Source of the DNA: Herbiconiux solani NBRC 106740 | Lineage (GTDB): Bacteria; Actinomycetota; Actinomycetes; Actinomycetales; Microbacteriaceae | DNA: 64,000 nucleotides | Assembly: GCF_001571005.1 (NCBI RefSeq) | Contig: NZ_BCST01000004.1 | Coordinates: 310,001-374,000, forward strand | Direction of reading: 5' to 3' | In this document: positions 51,519 through 61,236 of the stretch, piece by piece | Numbering within the stretch: the first letter of the stretch is position 1 | How the letters are laid out: every line of letters begins with the position of its first letter | Notes under the pieces: model-generated | The model's database searches: none | Seen by the model: only the letters and a program-made list of their open reading frames with translations | What the model was told of the DNA's origin: nothing | Program-made: the position numbers and the translations under genes

Positions 51519-52889
51519 CTACTCGGCGAAGTAGAAGTCGGCGCCCAGCTTCTCGAGCTTGCCGACGAAGTCGCCGTACCCGCGGGCGATGAGGCCCACG
51601 TTGCTCACCGAGGAACGGCCGTCGGCCACGAGCGCCGCGATCAGGTGGCTGAAGCCTCCGCGCAGGTCGGGGACCTCGAGCTCGGCGCCGTGAAGCTTGG
51701 TGGGGCCCGTGATGACGGCGGCCTGCTCGAGCGCGCGGCGCGGGACGCGGCGGTTCGGGTCGGCAAGTCCGTCTTTGTGGACCTCGATGTTCGCGCCCAT
51801 CTTGATCAGCGCATCCGTGAAGCCGAAGCGGTTCTCGTAGACCGTCTCGTGCACGATCGAGGTGCCCTGCGCCTGGGTGAGGGCGACGATGAGCGGCTGC
51901 TGCCAGTCGGTCATGAAGCCGGGGTGCACGTCGGTCTCGATGACGACGGGCTTGAGGTCTCCACCGGGGTGGTAGAAGCGGATGCCCTCCTCCTCGATGT
52001 CGAACGCGCCGCCGATCTTGCGGAAGACGTTGAGGAAGGTCATCATCTCGGACTGCTTGGCGCCCGTGGTGAAGATCGAGCCGCCGGTCGCGAGCGCGGC
52101 CGAGGCCCAGGACGCGGCCTCGTTGCGGTCGAACAGCGCGCGGTGGTCGTAGCCCTTCAGGCTCTCGACGCCCTCGATGAAGATGGTGCGGTTCGGCTCG
52201 ACCGAGATGATCGCGCCCATCTTCTGCAGCACGGCGATGAGATCCATGATCTCGGGCTCGATCGCCGCGTTCTTGAGCTCGGTGGTGCCGAGGGCACGGA
52301 CGCCGGTGAGCAGAACCTGCTCGGTCGCGCCGACGCTCGGGTAGGGCAGCTCGATGTTCGCGCCGCGGAGGCCGTTGGGGGCGGTGATGTTGATGCCCGA
52401 CGGGAGCTTGTCGACGACCGCGCCGAACGCACGGAGCGCGTCGAGGTGGAAGTCGATCGGGCGGTCGCCGATGCGGCAGCCGCCGAGATCCGGGATGAAC
52501 GCGTGACCCAGGCGGTGCAGCAGCGGGCCGCAGAACAGGATCGGGATGCGGCTGGAGCCGGAAAGCGCGTCGATCTCGGCGCTCTTCGCGCTGGCCACGT
52601 CGGCCGGGTCGAGCTGCAGCACGCCGGTGGCGGCCGAGCCCGTGATCTTCACACCGTGGATCTCGAGGAGACTCGCCACCACGTGCACGTCGCTGATGTC
52701 GGGCACGTCGCGCAGCGTGCTCGTCGTGTCTCCGAGGAGGGAGGCGACCATCGCCTTGGTCACGAGGTTCTTGGCCCCGCGGACGTCGATCGTGCCCCGG
52801 AGCGGACGGCCGCCGTTGATGACGATCGTGTCGGACTTGAGTCCGACCCGCTCGGCTGCCTTCCGCGCATCCTGTACGAGACTGTTCAC
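51519..52889 (-). CDS. murA: UDP-N-acetylglucosamine 1-carboxyvinyltransferase
   Basis: The 456-residue enolpyruvyl transferase has INGGRPLRGTIDVRGAKNLVTKAMVASLL, the Lys-Asn substrate pair, CGPLLHRLGHAFIPDLGGCRIGDRPIDFHLDAL and GMRFY-like segments with TDWQQPLIVALTQAQG. It catalyses the first committed step of peptidoglycan synthesis. In the fosfomycin-binding loop the usual Cys position reads DLGGCRIGDR, so Cys is present. AGGTGAA precedes GTG 52889. An N-terminal extension of about 15 residues precedes the core. Confidence 0.95.
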   Translation of the reverse strand: MNSLVQDARKAAERVGLKSDTIVINGGRPLRGTIDVRGAKNLVTKAMVASLLGDTTSTLRDVPDISDVHVVASLLEIHGVKITGSAATGVLQLDPADVASAKSAEIDALSGSSRIPILFCGPLLHRLGHAFIPDLGGCRIGDRPIDFHLDALRAFGAVVDKLPSGINITAPNGLRGANIELPYPSVGATEQVLLTGVRALGTTELKNAAIEPEIMDLIAVLQKMGAIISVEPNRTIFIEGVESLKGYDHRALFDRNEAASWASAALATGGSIFTTGAKQSEMMTFLNVFRKIGGAFDIEEEGIRFYHPGGDLKPVVIETDVHPGFMTDWQQPLIVALTQAQGTSIVHETVYENRFGFTDALIKMGANIEVHKDGLADPNRRVPRRALEQAAVITGPTKLHGAELEVPDLRGGFSHLIAALVADGRSSVSNVGLIARGYGDFVGKLEKLGADFYFAE

Positions 52890-52956
52890 TAGTTCACCTG
52901 CACTGTCTGTTTGACGATTTCTCTCGCGTGACCGCCTGTTGTGGTGGCGGCCCCCG

Positions 52957-53553
52957 CTATTTGACGGGAAGAGTTCGAGGTCTCCAACTCTCCCGGCGGC
53001 TCTCGAATTCCGTGATCGCCGCTTCGTCGCGGAGCGTCAGCCCGATGTCGTCCAGACCCTCGAGCAGCCTCCACCGAGTGTAATCGTCGATCTGGAACGG
53101 AACCGTGAGGTCGCCGAGTACGGCGGTTCGCTCCACCAGGTCGACCGTGACGGCCACCCCGGGGTCGGCCTCGATCGCGGCCCAGAGCTTCTCGATCTCG
53201 TGCTCGGAGACCTGCCCGGTGAGCAGGCCCTGCTTGCCCGAGTTGCCCCGGAAGATGTCGCCGAATCGGGGTGCGAGCACGGCCTGGAAGCCGAAGTCGC
53301 GGAGCGCCCAGACGGCGTGCTCCCGGCTGGAGCCGGTGCCGAAGTCGGGCCCGGCGACCAGGACACGCGGGTTCTGGAAGGCGGGCTGGTTGAGCACGAA
53401 GTCGGGGTCGTTGCGCCAGCCGGCGAACAACGCGTCCTCGAAGCCGGTCTTCGTGACGCGCTTGAGGTAGACGGCCGGGATGATCTGGTCGGTGTCGACG
53501 TTGGCACGCTTCAGCGGCACGGCGACGCCGGAGATGATGTCGATCTTCTCCAT
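52957..53553 (-). CDS. leuD: 3-isopropylmalate dehydratase small subunit
   Basis: The 198-residue protein has [70 protein letters not shown] and [11 protein letters not shown], the aconitase-swivel signature. With LeuC it isomerises 2- to 3-isopropylmalate in leucine synthesis. GAGGT lies before ATG 53553, five bases after leuC. Confidence 0.96.
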   Translation of the reverse strand: MEKIDIISGVAVPLKRANVDTDQIIPAVYLKRVTKTGFEDALFAGWRNDPDFVLNQPAFQNPRVLVAGPDFGTGSSREHAVWALRDFGFQAVLAPRFGDIFRGNSGKQGLLTGQVSEHEIEKLWAAIEADPGVAVTVDLVERTAVLGDLTVPFQIDDYTRWRLLEGLDDIGLTLRDEAAITEFESRRESWRPRTLPVK

Positions 53554-53558
53554 GGTTC

Positions 53559-55052
53559 TCAGACCTCCACGGTTTCGGTCTCGGTGCGGGTCGCGGCATC
53601 CGTCGTCGCGGTTTCGGTCGTCGCGGTTTCGGTCGTCAGGTCGGACACGCTGGAGAGCGTGCCGCGGATGGCGGTGGCCGCGGCGACCAGCGGCGACACG
53701 AGGTGCGTGCGGCCTCCCTTGCCCTGGCGGCCCTCGAAGTTGCGGTTCGAGGTGCTGGCGCAGCGTTCGCCGGGCGCGAGCTGGTCGGGGTTCATCCCGA
53801 GGCACATCGAGCAGCCGGCGAACCGCCACTCGGCGCCGAACTCCTCGACGATCTTGTCGATTCCCTCGGCCTCGGCCTCGATGCGGACGCGCGCGCTGCC
53901 CGGCACGACCATGACGCGCACGTTGTCGGCCTTCTTCTGGCCCTTGATGACGCTCGCGAAGGCCCGGAGGTCTTCGATGCGGCTGTTGGTGCACGAGCCC
54001 ATGAAGACCGCGTCGACGGGGATCTCCTTGAGCGGGGTGCCGGCCTTCAGGTCCATGTACTCGAGCGCCCGCTCGGCGCTCGCGCGCTCGTTCGGGTCGA
54101 TGATCGTCGACGGGTCGGGCACGGTGTCGCTCAGCGACGCGCCCTGGCCCGGGTTCGTGCCCCAGGTGACGAAGGGCTCGAGCGTGTCGGCGTCGAGGAA
54201 CACCTCGGCATCGAAGACCGCGTCGTCGTCGGTCTGCAGGGTCTTCCAGTACTCGACCGCGGCATCCCAGTCCTCGCCCGCGGGAGCGTGCGGGCGGCCC
54301 TCGAGGTAGTCGAAGGTGATCTGGTCGGGGGCGACCATGCCCGCGCGGGCGCCGGCCTCGATCGACATGTTGCAGATCGTCATCCGGCCCTCCATCGAGA
54401 GGCTGCGGATGGCGCTGCCGCGGTACTCGAGCACGTAGCCCTGGCCGCCGCCGGTGCCGATCTTGGCGATCACGGCGAGGATGATGTCCTTCGCGGTGAC
54501 GCCGGGCCGGAGCGTGCCCTCGACCGTGATGGCCATGGTCTTGAAGGGCTTGAGCGGCAGGGTCTGCGTGGCGAGCACGTGCTCGACCTCGCTCGTGCCG
54601 ATGCCGAAGGCCATCGCGCCGAACGCGCCGTGGGTGCTGGTGTGCGAGTCGCCGCAGACGACCGTGATGCCCGGCATCGTGAGGCCGAGCTGCGGGCCGA
54701 CCACGTGCACGATGCCCTGCTCGACGTCGCCGAGCGAGTGCAGGCGCACGCCGAACTCCTTGGCGTTGTTGCGCAGGGTGTCGATCTGGGTGCGGCTGGT
54801 GAGGTCGGCGATCGGCTTGTCGATCGCGAGCGTCGGGGTGTTGTGGTCTTCGGTGGCGATCGTCAGGTCGAGGCGGCGCACCGGGCGGCCCTCGGCGCGC
54901 AGGCCGTCGAAGGCCTGGGGGCTCGTGACCTCGTGCACCAGGTGCAGGTCGATGTAGATCAGGTCGGGGCTGCCGTTCTCGCCCTTGACGACGAGATGGT
55001 CGTCCCAGACCTTCTCGGCCAGGGTGCGGGCGGGCGGGCGGGTGTCGCTCAT
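53559..55052 (-). CDS. leuC: 3-isopropylmalate dehydratase large subunit
   Basis: The 497-residue aconitase-family protein has the three Fe-S cysteines (one in [11 protein letters not shown], two in [10 protein letters not shown]), [34 protein letters not shown] and [18 protein letters not shown]. It is about 25 residues longer than usual because of a Thr/Glu-rich C-terminal tail ([19 protein letters not shown]). The start is ATG 55052. Upstream is a candidate leucine attenuator (55098-55176). Confidence 0.96.
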   Translation of the reverse strand: MSDTRPPARTLAEKVWDDHLVVKGENGSPDLIYIDLHLVHEVTSPQAFDGLRAEGRPVRRLDLTIATEDHNTPTLAIDKPIADLTSRTQIDTLRNNAKEFGVRLHSLGDVEQGIVHVVGPQLGLTMPGITVVCGDSHTSTHGAFGAMAFGIGTSEVEHVLATQTLPLKPFKTMAITVEGTLRPGVTAKDIILAVIAKIGTGGGQGYVLEYRGSAIRSLSMEGRMTICNMSIEAGARAGMVAPDQITFDYLEGRPHAPAGEDWDAAVEYWKTLQTDDDAVFDAEVFLDADTLEPFVTWGTNPGQGASLSDTVPDPSTIIDPNERASAERALEYMDLKAGTPLKEIPVDAVFMGSCTNSRIEDLRAFASVIKGQKKADNVRVMVVPGSARVRIEAEAEGIDKIVEEFGAEWRFAGCSMCLGMNPDQLAPGERCASTSNRNFEGRQGKGGRTHLVSPLVAAATAIRGTLSSVSDLTTETATTETATTDAATRTETETVEV

Positions 55053-55097
55053 GTCGGTGTGTCCTTCGGGGAGTAGGGGGTCAGCCAACGACAAACT

Positions 55098-55135
55098 CCG
55101 CGACGAGGGAGGCCTGGAACTAGGACTCGTCGCGG
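55098..55135 (-). promoter_or_regulatory. candidate attenuator hairpin in the leuC leader
   Basis: CTCGTCGCGG (55126-55135) and CCGCGACGAG (55098-55107) are perfectly complementary over 10 bp with an 18-base loop. In the leftward transcript the first arm is the coding sequence immediately after the Leu codons of the leader peptide, and the peptide stop lies in the loop. A ribosome paused at the Leu codons would cover the first arm and prevent the hairpin. Confidence 0.6.
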
Positions 55136-55164
55136 CACCGAAGAAGAAGCCGACCGAACAGCAC
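55120..55164 (-). CDS. leuC leader peptide (leucine attenuation)
   Basis: A 14-codon frame ([17 protein letters not shown] to TAG) lies 68 bases upstream of leuC. It has four Leu codons, three in a row and all CTT, a rare Leu codon in this GC-rich genome. TACGAT at 55176-55171 lies six bases before the GTG, so the message would start at the peptide start codon. The overlap with a perfect hairpin is what a ribosome-mediated leucine attenuator needs. Leu leader elements are known before leu genes in actinobacteria. The call is inferred from these features. Confidence 0.6.
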   Translation of the reverse strand: MLFGRLLLRCRDES

Positions 55165-55176
55165 CCGTCGATCGTA

Positions 55177-55292
55177 CCACCGCCCCTCCGCCGCCCCTGG
55201 GAGCGCGCGCCCGCGTCCCCGCCCGCGCGCATACCGCCCCGCCCGCGTCCCCGCCCACCTCCGCCTCGCGCGCATCCACCCCACCCCCACTT
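55177..55292. other. GC-rich, C-rich spacer upstream of the leuC leader promoter
   Basis: This is a strongly biased stretch (runs of CCCCGCCC, with CGCGTCCCCGCCC occurring twice). I see no gene. It separates the leuC leader promoter from repeat element copy 2. Confidence 0.5.
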
Positions 55293-55354
55293 CGCCGAGA
55301 AGTCACTTTCACGTCCAAATTCCCGATCTTGGACGTAGAAGTGACTTCTCGGCG
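55293..55354. repeat. GAGAAGTCAC inverted-repeat element, copy 2
   Basis: Arms 55293-55317 and 55330-55354 (25 bases, two mismatches) enclose a 12-base loop. It lies 30 bases past the leftward terC stop. The left flank CCCCCACTTCG matches the left flank of copy 3, so the conserved unit extends beyond the arms on that side. Confidence 0.85.
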
Positions 55355-55384
55355 GAGGTGGGAGAGGGCGCGAGGCGGGCCGGG

Positions 55385-56386
55385 CTAGGGCTTGGGCGCC
55401 GGGTCGGGGGTGCGGGCGGCGCGACGGCGCATCGCCACGAGCGACGCGATCGTCGCCACCGCCATCGACCCGATGATCACCGCGAGACTCGTCCAGGTGT
55501 CGATCTCCGGCGCCCATTCGATCGGGTGCCCGCCGTTGATGAACGGCAGCTCGTTGGCGTGCATCGCGTGCAGCACGAGCTTCACGCCGATGAACGCGAG
55601 GATGAACGCGATCCCGTAGTGCAGGTAGATCAGCCGGTCGAGCAGGCCGCCGAGCAGGAAGTAGAGCTGCCGCAGCCCCATCAGCGCGAACACGTTCGCC
55701 GTGAACACGATGAACGGCGACTGCGTGATGCCGAAGATGGCCGGGATGCTGTCCAGCGCGAAGAGCAGGTCGGTCGAACCGAGGGCGATGAACACGATGA
55801 TCATCGGCGTCCAGAGCTTCTTGCCGCCGATCGTCGTGCGGATCTTCGCGCCGTCGTAGTCGTCCGAGATGTCGATCCGCTTGCGCAGGAACTTCACCAG
55901 CCGGTTGTCGTCCCCGCTCTCGTCCTCGTTGCCGAAAGCCTGCCGCCATGCCGTGAAGAGCAGGAACGCGCCGAAGATGTAGAAGATGAAGCTCAGCGAC
56001 TCGATCAGCTGGGCGCCGATCACGATGAAGATCCCGCGGAGCACCAGGGCGATGATGATGCCCACCATCAGGGCTTCCTGCTGATATTTCCGGGGCACCT
56101 TGAAGCGCGCCATGATGATGACGAACACGAAGAGGTTGTCGATCGAGAGGCTGTACTCCGTCAGCCAGCCGGCCAGGAACTGGCCCGCGTGCTCCCCGTC
56201 GGCGATCAGCAGCATCACCAGTGCGAACACCAGGGCGAGCCCGACGTAGAAGACGACCCAGAGCGTGGCCTCCTTGATCGAAGGCACGTGCGGCCGCTTG
56301 AAGGCGAGGATCAGGTCGCCGGCCAGGATCAGCACGAGCACGACGAGCGAGATGATCTCGAAGGCCAGGGGCAGTTCGATGTTCAC
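55385..56386 (-). CDS. TerC/Alx-family integral membrane protein (metal exporter)
   Basis: The 333-residue protein has about nine membrane helices and TerC hallmarks: the acidic intramembrane motif [49 protein letters not shown] and [18 protein letters not shown]. Members export Mn2+ or load it onto secreted enzymes, and some relate to tellurite resistance. GTG 56386 is preceded by GAAAGG at five bases. A probable Mn2+-sensing riboswitch lies directly upstream, which supports a manganese role. Confidence 0.92.
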   Translation of the reverse strand: MNIELPLAFEIISLVVLVLILAGDLILAFKRPHVPSIKEATLWVVFYVGLALVFALVMLLIADGEHAGQFLAGWLTEYSLSIDNLFVFVIIMARFKVPRKYQQEALMVGIIIALVLRGIFIVIGAQLIESLSFIFYIFGAFLLFTAWRQAFGNEDESGDDNRLVKFLRKRIDISDDYDGAKIRTTIGGKKLWTPMIIVFIALGSTDLLFALDSIPAIFGITQSPFIVFTANVFALMGLRQLYFLLGGLLDRLIYLHYGIAFILAFIGVKLVLHAMHANELPFINGGHPIEWAPEIDTWTSLAVIIGSMAVATIASLVAMRRRAARTPDPAPKP

Positions 56387-56395
56387 GAGAACCTT

Positions 56396-56548
56396 TCAGG
56401 ACTGGTGTGCAGGCAGCACGGAACCCTGAAAGTCTCTCCCGCGATCGCCCGTGCCGCTTGGCTCGGATGATCGCCGCCGCCCCCGGGAGCCCGACGACGG
56501 ACTCCGTGATGACGATGACAGCGAGGTGGGATACTCCCCTTCACCGGC
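56396..56548 (-). ncRNA. yybP-ykoY manganese riboswitch upstream of terC
   Basis: In the leftward transcript the leader contains AAGGGGAGTATCCC (GGGGAGTAT at 56539-56531), then TCGTCATCACGG, and closes with GAGACTTT (56436-56429). These are the conserved loops and 3' strand of the yybP-ykoY (Mn2+) aptamer, which typically precedes TerC/Alx/MntP genes. The 3' strand CTTTCAGG is complementary to CCTGAAAG, which overlaps the terC ribosome-binding site, giving a plausible translational on-switch: metal-stabilised aptamer frees the site. The 3' boundary is approximate. Confidence 0.75.
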
Positions 56549-56583
56549 AATGCTACAGCCGTGGGAGCACCCACCCGCGCGGG

Positions 56584-57348
56584 TCAGCGGCGGCCGAGCT
56601 CCTCCCGGAAGTCGGCACGCAACTCGTTCAACTGCTGCTTCAGCCGGGCGACGAGCTGGGGGTCGAGCCCCGTCGCGCCCGTCGAGGCCTTCCTCAGGTC
56701 GACGCGCAGCTGCTGGCGGAACTCCGACAGCGCGGCATCCGCATCCCGGAGCGCCGCGGCCGAGTCGGCGCGGCCTGTGGGCGCCCAGCCGGTTCCGGAT
56801 GCACGGGGCCCGGTTCCGGATGCGCCGCCGGTCGACGCGCCCTCGGTTCCTGCAGCGCCGGATGCTCCCGAAGCGCCCGCAGAGCCCGAAGCGCCCGGCG
56901 CCCCGGCAGCCGCTGCAGCAGCCGCCGCCTTCGCGGCCTTGGCCGACGATTTCACCGTGCCCCGTGCATCCCGAGCAGCCGACGCCAAGTCGGCCTTTAG
57001 GCTCTTCATCGCCTGGTTGACGCCCGAGCGCACCTCGTCGGCGAGGCGGCGGACCGAGTCCGACAGCTCCTCCTCGATGTCGTCGAGCTCGCCGCGCCGG
57101 GACTCGAGTTCGGCGCGCCCGGCGTCCGTGATCGCGTAGACCGTCTTGCGGCCGTCGGCGGTCTTGGTGACCAGGCCCTCCTCCTCGAGCTTCGCCAGGC
57201 GGGGGTAGATCGTGCCGGCGCTCGGGCTGTAGGTGCCGCCGAAGCGTTCGGACAGCGCCTGGATCAGCTCGTACCCGTGCTTGGGCGACTCGTCGAGCAG
57301 GCTCAGGAGGTAGAGCCTCAGGTGGCCGTGGCCGAAGACCGGGGTCAT
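56584..57348 (-). CDS. PadR-family transcriptional regulator
   Basis: The 254-residue protein has a PadR winged HTH at the N-terminus (GHGHLRLYLLSLLDESPKHGYELIQALSERFGGTYSPSAGTIYPRLAKLEEEGLV, about residues 6-60), a coiled region, then an Ala/Gly/Ser-rich linker (about 125-195) and a helical C-terminus. Its start overlaps the DUF4097 stop by four bases. It likely represses this two-gene unit through the repeats at 58329-58372. Confidence 0.88.
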   Translation of the reverse strand: MTPVFGHGHLRLYLLSLLDESPKHGYELIQALSERFGGTYSPSAGTIYPRLAKLEEEGLVTKTADGRKTVYAITDAGRAELESRRGELDDIEEELSDSVRRLADEVRSGVNQAMKSLKADLASAARDARGTVKSSAKAAKAAAAAAAAGAPGASGSAGASGASGAAGTEGASTGGASGTGPRASGTGWAPTGRADSAAALRDADAALSEFRQQLRVDLRKASTGATGLDPQLVARLKQQLNELRADFREELGRR

Positions 57349-58310
57349 GCCGGCGCCCCCTCGCCGGTGACACCGGTCTCGTCGAAGGACGGGCCGGTGG
57401 AGCCGGACGTGCCGGCCGAGCCGGACGTGCCGGCCGAGCCGGACGTGCCGGTGGCGCTGGAGCCGGTCGACCCGGCACCCTCGAACGACGGCCCGGGCGC
57501 CGCGGCCTCGGCCGGCTCGCGGAAGACGACCGTGATGTCGCCCGAGACCGAGTTCGCCCTGAACTCGGTCCACTGCCCGTCGAGCGGCCCGGTGGTGCCG
57601 TTGTAGCCGCCGCCACGGAGGCCCTTGATCGTCGAGGCGCCCAGCTGCAGCACGCCCGAGACCGAGTTGACGTTGTAGCGCGCCGAGACGTCGGACTCGA
57701 GGCGCACGGTGAAGTCGCCCGAGACGGTGTTGTTCTCGATGTCGCTCGGCACACCCGTGCTGTCGACGAAGACCTCGGCCGAGACGCCGTCGGCCGAGAA
57801 GCGGCGGATGGCGCCCGAGGCGGCGATGTCGCCCGAGACGGTGTGCGCGCTGACGAGCCCGGTGTGGTCGCGGATCGAGATCTCGCCGCTGACGCTGTTC
57901 ACGTCGAGATCGCCGACGACCGAGTCGACGACGACGTCGCCCGTGACCGTGCTGATGCGCGCATCCGTCGTCAGGCCCGAGATGAGCGCTGACGCCGAGA
58001 TCACGCCGAACTTCAGCGCCGCGTCCCGCGGGACCATGATGCTGATGTCGACCCGCGCGTTGCCGCGCCACGACTTGAAGACCTCGATGAAGTTGTCCCA
58101 GCGCAGCTGCGGGTGGTCGATCTCGAGACGGTCGCCGTCGATCGAGATCTTGAGGTCTTTCCCGGTCACCGAGTGCACCTCGATGCGGGCTCCGGGCTCG
58201 TCGTGCCCGATCACGTCGATCTGGCCGGCGATCAGCCCGATCTTGACCGAGCGGACGAGCTCGAGGTCGATCACCTTCGGACCGTCGACGATCCATTTCT
58301 CCATAACCAC
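57345..58310 (-). CDS. DUF4097-family beta-repeat protein
   Basis: The 321-residue protein is a DUF4097/DUF4098-type protein: an N-terminal module followed by a run of short parallel-beta repeats with recurring SVSGD/TVTGD motifs (TVTGDVVVDSVVGDLDVNSVSGEISIRD), ending in a Gly/Ser/Thr-rich tail with an 18-base tandem repeat in the DNA (57400-57451). No signal peptide is visible. Such proteins are often encoded with PadR regulators in stress-type operons; the function is unknown. AGGAGA supports GTG 58310; ATG 58304 is an alternative. Confidence 0.85.
   Translation of the reverse strand: MVMEKWIVDGPKVIDLELVRSVKIGLIAGQIDVIGHDEPGARIEVHSVTGKDLKISIDGDRLEIDHPQLRWDNFIEVFKSWRGNARVDISIMVPRDAALKFGVISASALISGLTTDARISTVTGDVVVDSVVGDLDVNSVSGEISIRDHTGLVSAHTVSGDIAASGAIRRFSADGVSAEVFVDSTGVPSDIENNTVSGDFTVRLESDVSARYNVNSVSGVLQLGASTIKGLRGGGYNGTTGPLDGQWTEFRANSVSGDITVVFREPAEAAAPGPSFEGAGSTGSSATGTSGSAGTSGSAGTSGSTGPSFDETGVTGEGAPA
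57400..57451. repeat. 18-base tandem repeat in the DUF4097 gene tail
   Basis: Three near-exact copies of GAGCCGGACGTGCCGGCC encode repeated Gly-Thr-Ser-Gly-Ser-Ala in the C-terminal tail. The unit keeps the frame, so copy number can vary. Confidence 0.8.
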
Positions 58311-58328
58311 GATGCTCTCCTGCCTGAA

Positions 58329-58372
58329 ACGCGTTATATCGCGTCTGCGATGAGAATCACGATATATCGCGT
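58329..58372. promoter_or_regulatory. PadR operator candidate upstream of DUF4097-padR
   Basis: TATATCGCGT occurs at 58335 and 58363, 28 bases apart. The first lies in a near-palindrome ACGCGTTATATCGCGT (58329-58344), the second in ACGATATATCGCGT (58359-58372) containing the perfect palindrome CGATATATCG. AT-rich inverted repeats like these are typical of PadR sites. They lie 19-62 bases upstream of the DUF4097 start and probably overlap its promoter. Confidence 0.6.
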
Positions 58373-58448
58373 TCGCGACGGCGTCAAGATGAAGGGAGGT
58401 GAATGGATGCGCGGCCGATTGGATGCGCGGCTGAGCGCGCGAGCGGCC

Positions 58449-59171
58449 TCAGCCCGCGTGCGCGGTCATGAACGGCATCGGGTCGTACCGCACGCCGTCC
58501 GAGCCGTAGAGCTCGAAGTGCGTGTGCTCGGTCGTCGCGTTGCCCGTGCGGCCGGTGAGGCCGATGACCTGCCCGGCGGTGACCCCGTCGCCGACGCCGA
58601 CCGTCAGCGAGTCGGTCTGGAAGTGCATGTACATGCTGCAGACGGCCTGGCCCTCGACCTTGTGCGCGATCGAGAGGTAGACGCCGCCCGTGCCGCCGTC
58701 GCCCGAAGCGGCGATGACCACGCCGTCGGCGATCGCGTGCACCGGCACGCCCGGCGCGTTCAGCATGTCGACGCCCTTGTGGAAGCCCTCGGCCCGCGGG
58801 CCGAAGCCGTCGCTCATCCGGAAGCCGTCGGGATAGGGCCAGGAGAAGGCGGTCGCCTCGGGCGCCGCGTCGGAGCCGGCCTGACACTGCGCCCCGCCGT
58901 ATCCGCCCTGGCTCGCGGCGGTCACGGCCTTCGGGGTGGGCGTCGGCGTGGGAGTGGGCGTCGGGGTGTTGATCGTGTACGCATCCCGCGACACCGCGGG
59001 CCCCGCACCCTCGACCGCGTCGAAGGACTGCGCCCCGCCGGCGACGATCTGCACGTCGGCGTCGAAGTTGTCCGGAGTGGTGAGAGAGGCCGCGGGCACC
59101 GAGGTGGCCACGGCGACACCGAACACGAACGTCATGGCGACGACGCCGAGCACAGTGCCTTGGTACTTCAT
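58449..59171 (-). CDS. M23-family peptidoglycan endopeptidase (LytM-like)
   Basis: About 240 residues. It has a signal/anchor helix (about 8-28), a Thr-Pro linker (TPTPTPTPTP, about 70-80) and a C-terminal LytM domain: FGPRAEGFHKGVDMLNAPGVPVHAIADGVVIAASGDGG with metal His and Asp, YMHF, and TTEHTHFELY with the HxH pair. It would cut peptidoglycan cross-links outside the membrane. ATG 59171 follows GGGAGA by nine bases; ATG 59180 is in frame. It is divergent from the GH15 gene. Confidence 0.88.
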   Translation of the reverse strand: MKYQGTVLGVVAMTFVFGVAVATSVPAASLTTPDNFDADVQIVAGGAQSFDAVEGAGPAVSRDAYTINTPTPTPTPTPTPKAVTAASQGGYGGAQCQAGSDAAPEATAFSWPYPDGFRMSDGFGPRAEGFHKGVDMLNAPGVPVHAIADGVVIAASGDGGTGGVYLSIAHKVEGQAVCSMYMHFQTDSLTVGVGDGVTAGQVIGLTGRTGNATTEHTHFELYGSDGVRYDPMPFMTAHAG

Positions 59172-59303
59172 TCGGCCCATTCTCCCGTCGTTGCCGCGGC
59201 AGCACAACCGGGCGGCCGCGCACCACCGATTGCGCGGATGCGCTCTCGGCGACCTCCCAGCCCCGGTGACGGCTTCCGCTTCACGGCAGGGCAGAATCAG
59301 CAC

Positions 59304-61082
<1,779 letters not shown>

Positions 61083-61099
61083 CTCCCCATCCCCCACTT

Positions 61100-61161
61100 C
61101 GCCGAGAAGTCACCTTTACGTGCAAATCCCGGGTTTTAGACGTGAAAGTGACTTCTCGACG
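61100..61161. repeat. GAGAAGTCAC inverted-repeat element, copy 3
   Basis: Arms CGCCGAGAAGTCACCTTTACG and its complement (CGTGAAAGTGACTTCTCGACG) flank a loop ATCCCGGG. It lies 17 bases after the GH15 stop and 75 bases before the DUF559 gene. The frame of the DUF559 gene is open through this element, but the first in-frame ATG inside it (61120) has no ribosome site. Confidence 0.85.
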
Positions 61162-61236
61162 GTGTGGAGAGGGGGATTCATCCACAAGTTGGGGCGAGGG
61201 GGAACGTTCGGGCCGAGGAATGGTGAGCATGGGGGC

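Noticed and set aside
61120-61236. Upstream ATG (61120) as start of the DUF559 gene
   Set aside because: It lies inside a repeat element, has no ribosome-binding site, and the extra 39 residues have no family similarity; ATG 61237 fits the conserved N-terminus.
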